NCBI GenBank assembly: GCA_944385935.1
Contig: CALWZC010000014.1
Location: 1 to 64,000 of the forward strand
From: an uncultured Anaerofilum sp.
GTDB taxonomy: Bacteria > Bacillota > Clostridia > Oscillospirales > Ruminococcaceae
DNA: 64,000 nucleotides
Reading direction: 5' to 3'
Positions within the stretch are counted from its first letter, which is position 1, and the number at the start of each line of letters is the position of its first letter. The notes beneath the pieces were generated by a model. It did not search any database. It was given only the letters and a program-made list of their open reading frames with translations, and was not told the DNA's origin. Shown here in pieces: positions 37,871-48,100 of the stretch. A program made the translations under genes and the position numbers.

Positions 37871-38515
37871 TCAGGTGTCTACCTTTTCAATGATTCCATT
37901 GGTTAGTTTATATACGTTTCCATAAAATTGTTTTTCTCCATTAGCACAAATAATAATACTGTCATCACATAGTCCATATATGGTGTATTTTTTGGATATT
38001 TCTATCAGTTCATCTGTCACATGTTCACAGTCAAAATGAGGCTCTACTGAAATATCTACACATCCTAATCCATTGTATACTTGGTACTCGGTATGCTGAC
38101 AAGTTCGTGTGCATATAGCAGTTTTTGCTAGATTGATAGAGCCTGCACTCATTCCGATAATAATTCCATTATGTTGCCGAATAACCTCATCCAAACCATA
38201 TTTGACTAAGTAGCCAAATTGTACAGGTGTATCACCACCAGCCAACCAGACTACATCTGCTTTAGAAACTGTTTCCTTTGCCTGATTTGTATTCATACGA
38301 CCATCAACAACATAGGAATCTTCAAAATAAATTCCGATTTTTTCAAACATGTTCAAGAAAAAACGAAAATAGTGGTCTGTTATATCTTGGTTCTTTTCAA
38401 ATTCAGATGCTACAAATGCAAATTTTTTTGTTTTTGTTAGTAGCTTTTGAAATACTTCTTTGTTTTTTCCATGTATGCCATCTGGAAACATACTTGTTAG
38501 GATATAAGTGCTCAT
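37871..38515 (-). CDS. Peptidase E-like (S51, class I glutamine-amidotransferase fold) protein
   Basis: A 214-residue protein of the dipeptidase E family. The nucleophile serine lies in IIGMSAGSINLA (about residue 123), with AGGDTPVQFGYL before it and a possible catalytic His in EPHFDCEH. Family members cleave Asp-X dipeptides or act on other small substrates. GGAGGAGG lies before ATG 38515. The gene stands alone between gyrA and the DUF2975 pair. Confidence 0.85.
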   Translation of the reverse strand: MSTYILTSMFPDGIHGKNKEVFQKLLTKTKKFAFVASEFEKNQDITDHYFRFFLNMFEKIGIYFEDSYVVDGRMNTNQAKETVSKADVVWLAGGDTPVQFGYLVKYGLDEVIRQHNGIIIGMSAGSINLAKTAICTRTCQHTEYQVYNGLGCVDISVEPHFDCEHVTDELIEISKKYTIYGLCDDSIIICANGEKQFYGNVYKLTNGIIEKVDT

Positions 38516-38642
38516 ATTGTCCTCCTCCAAAATCTTGTTTGTTATATGCTGTTTTCAAATTAGAATAGCAAAAAACAATAAAAAAGTCTACTCTTATTTT
38601 TTGTAAAACAAAATAAAATTATTGTTATTCGATAAAAAATAC

Positions 38643-38671
38643 TTGAAAAACAGAAAAATTCATGCTATAGT
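38643..38671 (+). promoter_or_regulatory. Promoter of the DUF2975/XRE unit
   Basis: -35 TTGAAA (38643-38648) and -10 TATAGT (38666-38671), 17-base spacer, 32 bases before the start codon. Confidence 0.8.
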
Positions 38672-38702
38672 AAAACCAATCTAACAAAAGGAGATTGTTA
38701 CA

Positions 38703-39155
38703 ATGACTTGGAATGGTAAGGCAAGCATTGCTTTTTCTAAAATATGTGTGGTACTGTTTGCAGCAGTAGCGGCACTTTTGGTAATAACAGCCCCTTGGGT
38801 AACCCATTGGTTTGTAGGCTTTAGTCGTGCAAATGTGCAGCAGGAACAAAGTTTATTTATGGCAACCATATATACAGGCGCAGTATTTATATTCCCTATT
38901 TTATGGAACTTGTGGCACTTGTTGGTGCAGATAGGAAAAGAAAATGTTTTTGTTCAAGAAAATGTTCGACGTCTGAGAGTGATTAGCTGGTGTTGCTTTG
39001 GGGTAGCAGTGGTTTGCTTAGCAAGTACAGCCTATTATCTGCCTTATTTGTTTGTGGCTGCCATTGCTGCTTTTATGGCGTTGATTGTCCGTGTAGTAAA
39101 AAATATTATGCAACAGGCTGTGGCATTGAAAGACGAAGTGGACTATACCATTTAA
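38703..39155 (+). CDS. DUF2975 membrane protein
   Basis: A 150-residue protein with about four membrane helices (residues about 10-32, 55-75, 93-115, 117-135), fitting DUF2975. These proteins are nearly always next to a small YozG-like XRE regulator, as here 17 bases downstream, and may control it at the membrane; this role is inferred. AAAGGAG lies 10 bases before the ATG. Confidence 0.82.
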   Translation: MTWNGKASIAFSKICVVLFAAVAALLVITAPWVTHWFVGFSRANVQQEQSLFMATIYTGAVFIFPILWNLWHLLVQIGKENVFVQENVRRLRVISWCCFGVAVVCLASTAYYLPYLFVAAIAAFMALIVRVVKNIMQQAVALKDEVDYTI

Positions 39156-39171
39156 GAAAAGAGGAAACAAA

Positions 39172-39378
39172 ATGCCCATAGTGGTGAATTTGGATGTAAT
39201 GATGGCAAAACGAAAAATTAGCGCAGGAGAGCTTGCCGAAAAAATTGGAATTACTCCTGCCAACCTTTCTATTTTAAAAAACAACAAAGCAAAGGCGGTG
39301 CGCTTTTCTACCTTAGAGGCTCTTTGCAAAGCATTGGATTGTCAACCAGCCGACCTATTAGAGTATAAACCAGATTGA
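39172..39378 (+). CDS. Small XRE-family (YozG-like) regulator
   Basis: A 68-residue protein that consists only of a Cro/CI helix-turn-helix (SAGELAEKIGITPANLSILKNNKA, about residues 17-40), ending LLEYKPD. It is the usual partner of DUF2975 proteins. AGAGGAAA lies upstream. The targets are unknown; the promoter ahead of the pair is a candidate. Confidence 0.9.
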   Translation: MPIVVNLDVMMAKRKISAGELAEKIGITPANLSILKNNKAKAVRFSTLEALCKALDCQPADLLEYKPD

Positions 39379-39408
39379 TACTTGTTTAGAAAGAGGTGTT
39401 TTTCTAGT

Positions 39409-40827
39409 ATGAGTGATGTATCTTCCACAAAAAAGGCTCCACCAGCTGTTTTACAGCAACCAGCGGCACAACCTGCAAAAAAGAAATTTTTTGCCTCAAA
39501 ACAAGAAAAAATTTCCAGTTTGTTGTTTTTGGGCGTGTCCGTAGCATATGTAAAATTTGTGCTTTTTGGATTATCTTATCCCTTTGCAGAATGGAGTATG
39601 GTGCTTTTTCTATTTGTGTTTTTTGCTGTGGTAGAAATTTCTGCAAGGCTTTGCAAAGTTGCTTTTTCTAAAGAAAGTGCCTTTTGGGCAGTAGCAATGT
39701 TGGCCATTGCAGTGGGTACAACCATGCAAAATAATGAGTGGGTTCTAGGGGCTTATGGATGGATATTACTCCACTTGACAGCAGCACAATTTGCCCTCAC
39801 CCGTTTGGGAGGAGCAGCAGAATCCAAAGCAGGAAGCCTTATTCCTTTTGACTTTGTACGGGCATGGTTTATTCTCCCCTTTTCCAATTTCTTGAGAAAT
39901 ATACAAGTGTTGTGTTATGATATCAAGCTACCAAGAAAATTTTCTCGTTCTAAAGAATGGTTATGGGTAGCTATGGGACTTTTGCTGGCACTTCCTTTGT
40001 TGCTATGGAGCTTTTCCACTTTGGTGCAGGCGGATAAAATTTTTGAGCATACCATGGGCCGTTGGGGGTATTGGTTGTCACAATGGAGCCCTTTGGAAAT
40101 GCTTTCTCAATGGTTTGATTTCTATTCTTTGGTATTGTATGGATTCTTTTGGTGTTGGTTTTATGGGCTGTTTTATGGTGCATTCCATTCCAAAGAAAAT
40201 ACAAATCGTTTAAAAACACAAGAAATATACAGCTTTTTGGAGAAAATTCGCCAATTTCCCGGAAAAGTATTTGCTATTCCAGTGTCATTGTTGGCCGCAT
40301 TGTATTTGCTGTTTTTTGTAAGTCAACTGCAATATTTTACTGGTGGATTTTTGGGGGTTCTTCCTCAAAAATATACTGTGGCAGAGTATGCACGCCAAGG
40401 ATTTTTTGAATTGCTGCGCATTGCCTCGGTAAATTTGGGAGTATTGGTTGTTTGCCAAAAGTTAGCCCGCAATGGCATGGAAAACAGTCGGGTTCTTCGG
40501 TGGTTTGCTATGGTCTTGATGGCCTGCAATTTGCTCTTTGTTGCCATTGCTTCCAGTAAATTGGGGTTGTATATCTCTTGTTTTGGCCTTACCCCCAAAC
40601 GAGTGCTGGCAGCTTATGCCATTGTAGTGGTGGCTCTGTGGTCTGTGCTTGCCATGGTGCGGTTGCTACGACCCTTCCGAGTGGCAGAAGTTGCCATCCA
40701 TCTTGCCGCCTTGCTGTTTTGTCTGCTGTGCTGGCTGCCATGGAACCAATGGATACAAGAAAATCCACGCCACTCTACAGTGGAATCCACTGAAATATAT
40801 TATGGACAAATCGACCCCAATTTTTAA
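39409..40827 (+). CDS. DUF4173-like multi-pass membrane protein
   Basis: A 472-residue protein with a polar N-terminal 40 residues and about ten to eleven membrane helices. The stretch around residues 305-345 (QYFTGGFLG ... YARQGFFELLRIASVNL) fits DUF4173/DUF4153. Function unknown; such genes often sit with DUF2975/XRE genes, as here. ATG 39409 is chosen for AGAGGTG upstream. It ends at a terminator. Confidence 0.72.
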   Translation: MSDVSSTKKAPPAVLQQPAAQPAKKKFFASKQEKISSLLFLGVSVAYVKFVLFGLSYPFAEWSMVLFLFVFFAVVEISARLCKVAFSKESAFWAVAMLAIAVGTTMQNNEWVLGAYGWILLHLTAAQFALTRLGGAAESKAGSLIPFDFVRAWFILPFSNFLRNIQVLCYDIKLPRKFSRSKEWLWVAMGLLLALPLLLWSFSTLVQADKIFEHTMGRWGYWLSQWSPLEMLSQWFDFYSLVLYGFFWCWFYGLFYGAFHSKENTNRLKTQEIYSFLEKIRQFPGKVFAIPVSLLAALYLLFFVSQLQYFTGGFLGVLPQKYTVAEYARQGFFELLRIASVNLGVLVVCQKLARNGMENSRVLRWFAMVLMACNLLFVAIASSKLGLYISCFGLTPKRVLAAYAIVVVALWSVLAMVRLLRPFRVAEVAIHLAALLFCLLCWLPWNQWIQENPRHSTVESTEIYYGQIDPNF

Positions 40828-40850
40828 CATGGAAAATTATTGCATATATA

Positions 40851-40885
40851 AAATACAGAATTTCCCGAAAGGAGATTCTGTATTT
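40851..40885 (+). terminator. Terminator after DUF4173 gene
   Basis: An 11-bp stem (AAATACAGAAT with ATTCTGTATTT) followed by TACTTTTTT. Confidence 0.85.
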
Positions 40886-40911
40886 TACTTTTTTGGAAGG
40901 TGTGCTATACT
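40884..40911 (+). promoter_or_regulatory. Promoter of the thioesterase/inositol-phosphatase pair
   Basis: -35 TTTACT (40884-40889), 16-base spacer, extended -10 TGCTATACT (-10 at 40906-40911). It begins within the tail of the preceding terminator. Confidence 0.65.
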
Positions 40912-40946
40912 GACCAAAGAGTGTATTCACAAAGGGGATGGAATCA

Positions 40947-41402
40947 ATGGTGTCGAAAACGACGTTTTCTGTGCGGTATGCAGAAACCGACCGCATGGGC
41001 ATAGCACATCATGCAAACTATTTGGTATGGTATGAGCAAGCTCGTACAGATTTTACTAAACAGCTTGGTACTTCCTATGGAGAATTGGAAGAAATGGGTT
41101 TTCTATCGCCGGTTTTGTCGGTGGAAAGTCAATACCTGCTGCCTTGTACCTATGAAGATGAAATCACAATAGAATGTCGGTTGACAAAGGCAACTGCCGC
41201 CCAGATGGAATTTTGCTACACAGTGACAAAAAAGGGTGAAAACTCCCCCATTAACCGAGGAAAAACCCGCCATGGCTGGGTGGACAAGGAAACCTTTCGC
41301 CCTATTAGCCTAAAGCGTAAAGCTCCCCATTTATTCCAAAAACTTTGTGATGCCTTAGAAAAGGAAGCAACAGAAGATAGAGGTGCAAAGGATGGATTTT
41401 AA
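40947..41402 (+). CDS. Acyl-CoA thioesterase (4HBT/YbgC type)
   Basis: A 151-residue hotdog-fold thioesterase. The active-site stretch RYAETDRMGIAHHANYLVWYEQAR (Asp of ETD and following His/Asn) is typical of the 4-hydroxybenzoyl-CoA thioesterase/YbgC group. It would hydrolyse acyl-CoA or acyl carrier thioesters; chain specificity unknown. ATG 40947 has AAAGGGG at 9 bases; ATG 40938 would touch it. It overlaps the next gene by 11 bases. Confidence 0.9.
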   Translation: MVSKTTFSVRYAETDRMGIAHHANYLVWYEQARTDFTKQLGTSYGELEEMGFLSPVLSVESQYLLPCTYEDEITIECRLTKATAAQMEFCYTVTKKGENSPINRGKTRHGWVDKETFRPISLKRKAPHLFQKLCDALEKEATEDRGAKDGF

Positions 41403-42156
41403 TAAGGTCATTCGGTTGGTGCATAGCACAAGAGATTTTATTTTTGATGATAGACTGCGCCATGAAGTAACCGAAAAAGGGTTAGCAGATTATGTAACAC
41501 AGGTAGACTTGCGGATTCAGGAATATCTTACCCAAAAGCTGGCAGAGGCATTCCCCGATGTGGAAATGATGGCAGAAGAAGGGGATGCCCGTGTAAGCGC
41601 ACAGGGAAAAAAGGTGTGGATTTTAGACCCCATCGACGGCACCACCAACCTAATGCGTGATTGTCAGCACAGCGCAGTTTCTCTAGCTTTGTGGGACAAC
41701 GACCATATGGAATTTGGCGTAGTGTATAACCCCTTTTTAGAGGAAACCTTTACCGCCTATGCAGGCAAAGGAGCTTTTCTAAATGGTTTGCCAATCTCTG
41801 TAACAAACAGTGAAACCATGAAAGATTGCTTGGTTGCCATTGGAACTAGCCCTTATCGAAAAGAAAATGCAAAACGCAACTTTGCCTTGTTTGAAAAAAT
41901 CTTTATGCAGGTAATGGACTTGCGCCGAGCAGGAACCGCCTCGCTGGACTTTGCCTATGTGGCTTGTGGCCGCTATGATTGCTTTTTTGAATTGGACTTG
42001 AAGCCTTGGGATTATGCAGCCGGTTGGTTACTGGTGCAAGAGGCTGGCGGAAAAGTCACCGACTGGCAAGGAGGCACCCCAGACCCTGCCAAAAATGCCG
42101 ACTTGCTAGTTACCAATGGAAAAGTACACTCCCTGTTCTTAGAACAACTTCAATAA
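41392..42156 (+). CDS. Inositol monophosphatase family protein
   Basis: A 254-residue Mg-dependent, Li-sensitive-type phosphatase. Metal motifs are complete: MMAEEGD (about 62), LDPIDGTTNL (about 82-91) and the late WDYAAGWLLVQEAGG (about 205). It may act on inositol phosphates, 3'-phosphoadenosine phosphate or another sugar phosphate. The start lies inside the thioesterase gene, so translation is probably coupled. Confidence 0.93.
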   Translation: MDFNKVIRLVHSTRDFIFDDRLRHEVTEKGLADYVTQVDLRIQEYLTQKLAEAFPDVEMMAEEGDARVSAQGKKVWILDPIDGTTNLMRDCQHSAVSLALWDNDHMEFGVVYNPFLEETFTAYAGKGAFLNGLPISVTNSETMKDCLVAIGTSPYRKENAKRNFALFEKIFMQVMDLRRAGTASLDFAYVACGRYDCFFELDLKPWDYAAGWLLVQEAGGKVTDWQGGTPDPAKNADLLVTNGKVHSLFLEQLQ

Positions 42157-42168
42157 AAAAGTTTTCGC

Positions 42169-42228
42169 GCCACCTTTTTCAAAAGGTGGCAAAATAAAAA
42201 TGGCACTGGAATTATACCAGTGCCATTT
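42169..42228. terminator. Double hairpin terminator between convergent genes
   Basis: Hairpin one (GCCACCTTTT with AAAAGGTGGC, 42169-42190) and hairpin two (AAATGGCACTGG with CCAGTGCCATTT, 42198-42228), the latter flanked by A-run on the left and ATTTTTG on the right, so it can act in both directions. Confidence 0.88.
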
Positions 42229-42242
42229 ATTTTTGCGCAATT

Positions 42243-42800
42243 TTAGGGATTTAAAGAAATTTTCCCCTGTTGTAGTAATGTGTTTAGCTTCAACAAGGCA
42301 AACGCCGTTTTTCCATCCCGGATTTTATCCTCCAAAACAAGCTGTACAGCTTGCTCTAGGGGCATCTTTTCCACCGACAAAAATTCATCTTCATCCAAAT
42401 GCTGGTGGGTAGATTGTAACCCAGTGGCTGCCCATATGTAGATTTTTTCGCTACAATACCCCACTGTGGGATATAACACGCCCAAATCAAAATATTGGCT
42501 GGCAGTAATGCCTGCTTCCTCCTCTAACTCCCGCTTTGCAGCCTCAAAAGGGTTTTCGTCGGCTTCTAGCTTTCCAGCAGGCAGTTCCCATAGTTCTTCC
42601 CCAAAAGCATACCGGAATTGCCGCACCAGATAAATCTCCCCTTCAGCAGTAAGGGCAGCAATGCAAGCCCCACCGTGGTGGTGTACCACCTCTCTTTGGG
42701 AGGTTTTTCCGTTTTCCAGCTTTACTTGGTCTACTGTAACTTGAAACACTCGACCAGAAAAAACTTCTTGGCTGGATTGCTTTTCTTCAAAATGACTCAT
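42243..42800 (-). CDS. NUDIX hydrolase (ADP-ribose pyrophosphatase-like)
   Basis: A 185-residue NUDIX enzyme of the NudF/YqkG group. The NUDIX box runs from G of PAGKLEAD to the end of KRELEEEAGI, matching G-x5-E-x7-R-E-U-x-E-E-x-G-U. Upstream VRQFRYAFGEELWELPAG is typical of ADP-ribose pyrophosphatases. The ATG overlaps the stop of the CorC-like gene (ATGA), so they are coupled. Confidence 0.93.
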   Translation of the reverse strand: MSHFEEKQSSQEVFSGRVFQVTVDQVKLENGKTSQREVVHHHGGACIAALTAEGEIYLVRQFRYAFGEELWELPAGKLEADENPFEAAKRELEEEAGITASQYFDLGVLYPTVGYCSEKIYIWAATGLQSTHQHLDEDEFLSVEKMPLEQAVQLVLEDKIRDGKTAFALLKLNTLLQQGKISLNP

Positions 42801-43678
42801 TCTTTTTCCTCCTCATCTGGTGCAGGAGTGGCAGCCAATGTACAGCGCACCTTTCGGATACGGCGGTCATCAGCGTCTAGTACTTCAAAGCGAATCCCTC
42901 CCCAGTCTATGCTGGGGGTTTCGCCCTGTTTGGGAATCCGCCCCAGTTTGTCCGCTACAAGGCCACCCACAGAATCATTTTCTTCATCATCGTCATCGTC
43001 TTCGGGCATTTCCAATTCCATGGCGTCGAATAGGTCTTCAACATCAGCAGAGCCATCTGCCACAAAACCACCCTCACAAGGAACTAATAGCTCTTCTTCA
43101 TTGTCAAATTCGTCTTGAATGTTGCCTACAATTTCCTCCAGAATATCCTCCATGGATACCAAGCCGGCAGTTCCGCCGTATTCATCTACAACAATGGCAA
43201 CTTGATTGTGTTTTTTTCGGAACTCTATAAGCAAATCACGAGAAGGGCAGCTTTCCGGCACAAACATTACTGGACGCATCCATTGGCTGACAGGCTGCTC
43301 TACCCACTCTGGATTTTCTAACATAGCAAGAAGGTCTTTCACATGAAGGATTCCCACTACCTCATCAATATTTTTTTTGTATACAGGCATACGGCTAGTG
43401 CCGTTTTCCAAACTAAGGCGAATAGCTTTACGGCAGGGCTCGTTTTCCTCCAAAGCAATCAAGTCGGTGCGATGGGTCATAATGTCCCCGGCGTTTAGGT
43501 CTGCCAGTTCAAAGATGTTGACAATCATCTCTTTTTGCTGAGAGTCTATGCTGTCTGGGTCTGCGGCTTCCTCTACAATATTCATCAAATCTTCGGGAGT
43601 CATTTCTCCCTCTTTTTTCTTTCCACCCAAAAAGCGGCTAAGTGTTTTGCCTAAATTTTTAAGGCCATCCGATTCCAT
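42797..43678 (-). CDS. CorC/HlyC-type CBS-domain protein (no membrane domain)
   Basis: A 293-residue soluble protein: N-terminal linker (EMTPEDLMNIVEEA), two CBS domains (about 62-185, IMTHRTDLIAL, MPVYKKNIDEVVGILHVKDLL, VDEYGGTAGLVSMEDILEEIVGNIQDE) and the CorC-HlyC C-terminal domain. The DUF21 membrane domain of full CNNM/HlyC proteins is lacking, as in E. coli CorC. An acidic stretch (EDDDDDEEND) lies in the C-terminal domain. A role in divalent-metal homeostasis is likely. Confidence 0.88.
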   Translation of the reverse strand: MESDGLKNLGKTLSRFLGGKKKEGEMTPEDLMNIVEEAADPDSIDSQQKEMIVNIFELADLNAGDIMTHRTDLIALEENEPCRKAIRLSLENGTSRMPVYKKNIDEVVGILHVKDLLAMLENPEWVEQPVSQWMRPVMFVPESCPSRDLLIEFRKKHNQVAIVVDEYGGTAGLVSMEDILEEIVGNIQDEFDNEEELLVPCEGGFVADGSADVEDLFDAMELEMPEDDDDDEENDSVGGLVADKLGRIPKQGETPSIDWGGIRFEVLDADDRRIRKVRCTLAATPAPDEEEKE

Positions 43679-43781
43679 CGGTATTCTTCATCCTTTCAAT
43701 CTTACGATTTTATTAAGTAGTTGCAATATCTCTCATTGTAAAGGTTTTAAAATTTGCTGTCAATTCCTGATACCAACGAAA

Positions 43782-43814
43782 AAAGCCCCACAAACAGCTT
43801 GTTTGGGAGGCTTT
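43782..43814 (-). terminator. Terminator after the secreted-protein gene
   Basis: A near-perfect 15-bp stem (43782-43796 with 43800-43814) with a 3-base loop, followed on the minus strand by a T-run. Confidence 0.8.
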
Positions 43815-43825
43815 ATAACAAAATA

Positions 43826-44845
43826 TTATACTAGAGGAAGATTCCAAAATGTGTTGTAGGCATTTAGATACTGTTTTGCAATTTCATTGAATGTGTCCTG
43901 TGAAACTGGTTGGTTCACCTGAATTTCGAGTGTGGTTAAATGGTCGGTTAAAGCACCGTTTTGGTCAAAGTTGGAGTATTGCAGAACAAAGCCTGTTTCG
44001 CAGTCTACATACATTTCATAGCTGTAAGCATGGAGTTTTTCGGCATACTCCCCCGAAAGGGTGCCTACCAACTTCCAGCAGTCACGCCCTGCAACCTGCT
44101 CTACTGCCTCAATCTGCCAGTTGTCAAACTCCTCCAAGTATCCAATTCCCATTTCTTGTGGGTCAATGGATTCTGTTGCATACAAAATTCCGGGGAAAGC
44201 GGTGCGGTAGAAATAGTGACCAATGTCCTCATTGTCATATTGTGTACGGCTTGTTGCTTTTATTAGAGAAACAAAGTCATTTTGTAGGGATTCTTCTGGG
44301 TCAAAGTAGTTTTGGTGGATAAGATTGACTTTGTTTCCATCTGTGGAGGGGTTAAAAGTGGAAATATCATCTATTACAAAACGGGAACCATTTGTACCAC
44401 AAAAGAAGCTAATATCTGCACTGCCATCGCTGCACAACATTTTTTCGGCGGCGGTAATACCATTGGTTTTATCTACAGCATATTCCATTGTATAGGTATT
44501 GTTTGCGTAAATTTCATTTCTTTGATATTTGCCGTGCACAGATTGGTAGTAGTCGGTAGTGTTTAGAACCTTTTCATATACTAGCTCTTTCATGGATTGT
44601 TCATTGGTGTTTGCAGGTTGTGCACAGAGCTGTTGTAAATATTCCTTGGTTCGTAAATCCTTATCTGTAAACCCATTTTGCTCAAAAAGCTGTAAAAGAT
44701 TACTTTGGTCAGTTTCAGAAGAATTTTGCTGCAATGTGGTAACAGGTTGGCGTATGGTATTTGCCGAAATGGTGTGAATACCACTTGCTGAAATTCCAAT
44801 TGCAGCACACAAGCAAGCCACTGATACTTTGTGTAAAAAGCCCAT
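43826..44845 (-). CDS. Secreted protein of unknown function
   Basis: A 339-residue protein. Residues 1-26 form a signal peptide (MGFLHKVSVACLCAAIGISASG); no lipobox Cys is seen, so export to the wall or medium is likely. The mature part is rich in Tyr/Asp/Asn; its last third (VEQVAGRDCWKLVGTLSGEY ... YEMYVDCETGFVLQYSNFD ... TTLEIQVNQPVSQDTF) recalls the LolA/RseB-like lipoprotein-carrier fold found in several Gram-positive exported proteins. This is suggestive only. GGAGGAAAGG precedes the ATG. Confidence 0.75.
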   Translation of the reverse strand: MGFLHKVSVACLCAAIGISASGIHTISANTIRQPVTTLQQNSSETDQSNLLQLFEQNGFTDKDLRTKEYLQQLCAQPANTNEQSMKELVYEKVLNTTDYYQSVHGKYQRNEIYANNTYTMEYAVDKTNGITAAEKMLCSDGSADISFFCGTNGSRFVIDDISTFNPSTDGNKVNLIHQNYFDPEESLQNDFVSLIKATSRTQYDNEDIGHYFYRTAFPGILYATESIDPQEMGIGYLEEFDNWQIEAVEQVAGRDCWKLVGTLSGEYAEKLHAYSYEMYVDCETGFVLQYSNFDQNGALTDHLTTLEIQVNQPVSQDTFNEIAKQYLNAYNTFWNLPLV

Positions 44846-44877
44846 AGATACCTTTCCTCCATATACTATTTGCCTTG

Positions 44878-44906
44878 AGTATAGCATAGAAAAATATGGC
44901 ATTCAA
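44878..44906 (-). promoter_or_regulatory. Promoter of the secreted-protein gene
   Basis: Minus-strand -35 TTGAAT (44901-44906), 17-base spacer, extended -10 TGCTATACT (-10 at 44878-44883). Confidence 0.75.
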
Positions 44907-45020
44907 TCCATATAATACCAAATTTCTACATAATTCTTCGATATAACAAAAAGTTCGATTTTTCCCAAAGCCATTCCCAAAAAAATATAGCAGAAATAGC
45001 GAAAAAGCATAATGGTTGTG

Positions 45021-45049
45021 TTTACTTCTGGGTGCAAATTTGTTACAAT
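45021..45049 (+). promoter_or_regulatory. nifJ promoter
   Basis: -35 TTTACT (45021-45026) and -10 TACAAT (45044-45049), 17-base spacer, leaving a leader of about 62 bases. It is not a consensus promoter although codon use in nifJ points to very high expression. Confidence 0.65.
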
Positions 45050-45118
45050 AGACAATGAGCAATAACGTTTTCCGTTTGCTGCCCACTACAACCAAAATTT
45101 TTATGGAGGAAGAGAAAA

Positions 45119-48100
45119 ATGCATAGAGCGAAAAAATCTATGGATGGCAATACAGCTGCCGCACACGTTGCGTATGCTTTTACTGAAGTAGCTGCCATCT
45201 ACCCCATTACTCCTTCCAGCCCTATGGCTGACTCTGTAGACATTTGGTCTGCTGCCGGACAAAAGAACATTTTCGGCACTCAGGTCAAAGTTATGGAGAT
45301 GCAGTCCGAGGCTGGTGCTGCAGGTGCCGTTCACGGTTCTCTGGCTGCCGGTGCAATGACCACTACCTTCACCGCTTCTCAGGGCCTGCTGCTGATGATT
45401 CCTAACATGTACAAAATTGCAGGTGAGCTGCTGCCCAGCGTGTTCCATGTTTCTGCACGTTGTGTTGCAAGCCATGCTTTGAACATCTTCGGTGACCACA
45501 GCGACGTATATGCTTGCCGTCAGACCGGTTTTGCAATGTTGGCAGAAACCAACCCTCAAGAGGTTATGGACCTGTCTGCTGTTGCACATTTGGCCGCAAT
45601 TAAGGGCAAGGTTCCTTTCATCAACTTCTTTGACGGTTTCCGTACTTCTCACGAAATCCAGAAGATTGAGGCTTGGGACTATGCCGACTTGGCTGAGATG
45701 GTTGACTGGGACGCTATCAAAGAGTTCCGTGCACATGCACTGAATCCTGAGCATCCTGCTACCCGTGGTAGCCATGAGAACGGCGACATCTTCTTCCAGC
45801 ATCGTGAGGCTTGCAACAAGTACTATGACGCTCTGCCCGCAGTGGTTGAGGAGTACATGAACAAGGTAAACGAGAAGCTGGGCACCGATTACAAGTTGTT
45901 TAACTACTATGGTGCTGCTGATGCTGACCGTGTTATCATCGCAATGGGCTCCATCTGTGACGTTGCTGAGGAAGTTATCGACTACCTGAACGCTAAGGGC
46001 GAGAAGGTTGGTTTGGTAAAGGTTCGTTTGTACCGTCCCTTCGTTGCTGAGAAGCTGATGGAAGCTATCCCCGCAACTGCTACCAAGATTGCTGTTCTGG
46101 ACCGCACCAAAGAGCCCGGCAGCTTGGGCGAGCCCCTGTTCTTGGATGTTGCTACTGCTCTGCGTGAGGCTGGCAACACCGCTACCTTGATTGGCGGTCG
46201 TTACGGCTTGGGCAGCAAGGATACCCCTCCCTCCAGTATCTTCGCAGTATACGACGAGCTGGCTAAAGACGCTCCTAAGAGCCGCTTTACTCTGGGTATC
46301 AACGACGACGTTACCTATCTGTCCTTGGAGGAGAAGCCTGCTCCCAACACCGCAGCAGAAGGCACCAAAGAGTGCAAGTTCTGGGGTCTGGGCGGCGACG
46401 GTACCGTTGGTGCTAACAAGAACTCCACCAAGATTATCGGTGACCACACCGACAAATACATTCAGGCATACTTCCAGTATGACTCCAAAAAGACTGGCGG
46501 TGTAACCATCAGCCACTTGCGCTTTGGTGACCACCCCATCCGCAGCCCCTACTACATCAACAAGGCAGACTTTGTTGCTTGCCACAACCCCTCTTATGTT
46601 GTAAAAGGCTATAAGATGGTAAACGATGTAAAGCCCGGCGGCGTATTTATGATTAACTGCCAGTGGTCTGATGAGGAGCTGGCTCACCATATGCCCGCAG
46701 AGGCAAAGCGTTACATTGCACAGAATAACATCCAACTGTACACCATCAATGCTATTGATAAGGCTGTTGAGATTGGTCTGGGCAAACGCACCAACACCAT
46801 TTTGCAGTCTGCTTTCTTTGCACTGGCTGGTGTTCTGCCTCGTGAGGATGCTATCTCCTACATGAAGAAGGCTGCTGAGAAGAGCTTTGCTAAGAAGGGC
46901 CAGGCCATCGTTGAGATGAACTGGAAGGCTATCGACGCAGGCTTTGATGCTTACCACAAGGTTGAGGTTCCCGCAGACTGGGCAAATGCTCAGGACGACA
47001 CTGCTCCAGCAGAGTTGAAGGGCAATGCTGCTACCGTAAAGATGGTAAAAGAGATTTTGGAGCCTGTTTCCAAGATGAACGGCGACAGCCTGCCTGTTTC
47101 CGCATTTATGGACCATGTAGACGGTCAGTTCGAGCAGGGTGCTTCTGCTTATGAGAAGCGTGGCGTTGCTGTTACTGTTCCCGAGTGGAATCCCGAAACC
47201 TGTATCCAGTGTAACCAGTGTGCTTTTGTATGTCCCCATGCTACCATCCGTCCCTTCGCTCTGAGCGCAGAGGAAGCTGCTGCTGCTCCTGCTTCTCTGA
47301 AGGGTAAGCAGATGAACGGTAAGGGTTGCGAAGGCTACACCTTCACTATGGCTGTTTCTCCTCTGGATTGTATGGGTTGTGGCGTATGTGCAAACGTATG
47401 TCCCACCGCTGCAAAGGGTACCTTGAAGATGGTTCCCCAAGAGTCTCAGGCTGCACAGCAGGAAGTATTTGACTACTGTGTTGAGAACATCCGCAAGAAA
47501 GACGGCATGATGGCAGAAACCACTGTAAAGGGCTCTCAGTTCAACCAGCCCCTGTTGGAGTTCTCCGGCAGCTGCGCAGGTTGTGCAGAAACCAGCTATG
47601 CTCGTCTGATTACCCAGCTGTTTGGTGAGAGAATGTTCATTTCCAATGCTACCGGTTGTTCCTCCATCTGGGGCGGCCCCGCAGCAACTTCTCCCTACAC
47701 TACCAACAAGAACAGCGGCTTTGGTCCTGCATGGGCAAACAGCCTGTTTGAGGACAATGCTGAGCATGGTCTGGGTATGTATCTGGGTCAAAAGACCATC
47801 CGTGACCGTTTGATTGCTCAGGTTAAGACCTTGGCAGAGGGCGAGGACGCAGGCCTGAAGGCTGCATCTGAGCAGTATCTGGCAACTTTGGAAGATGGCA
47901 AAGCAAACGCAGAGGCTACTAAGGCTTTGGTTGCAGAGCTGGAGAAGCATCCTGCTTGCGATACCTGCAAAGACCTGCTGGAGAACAAGCAATATCTGTC
48001 CAAGAAGAGCGTTTGGATTTTCGGCGGCGACGGCTGGGCTTACGACATCGGTTTCGGTGGTTTGGACCACGTTCTGGCTTCCGGCGAGAATGTAAATGTA

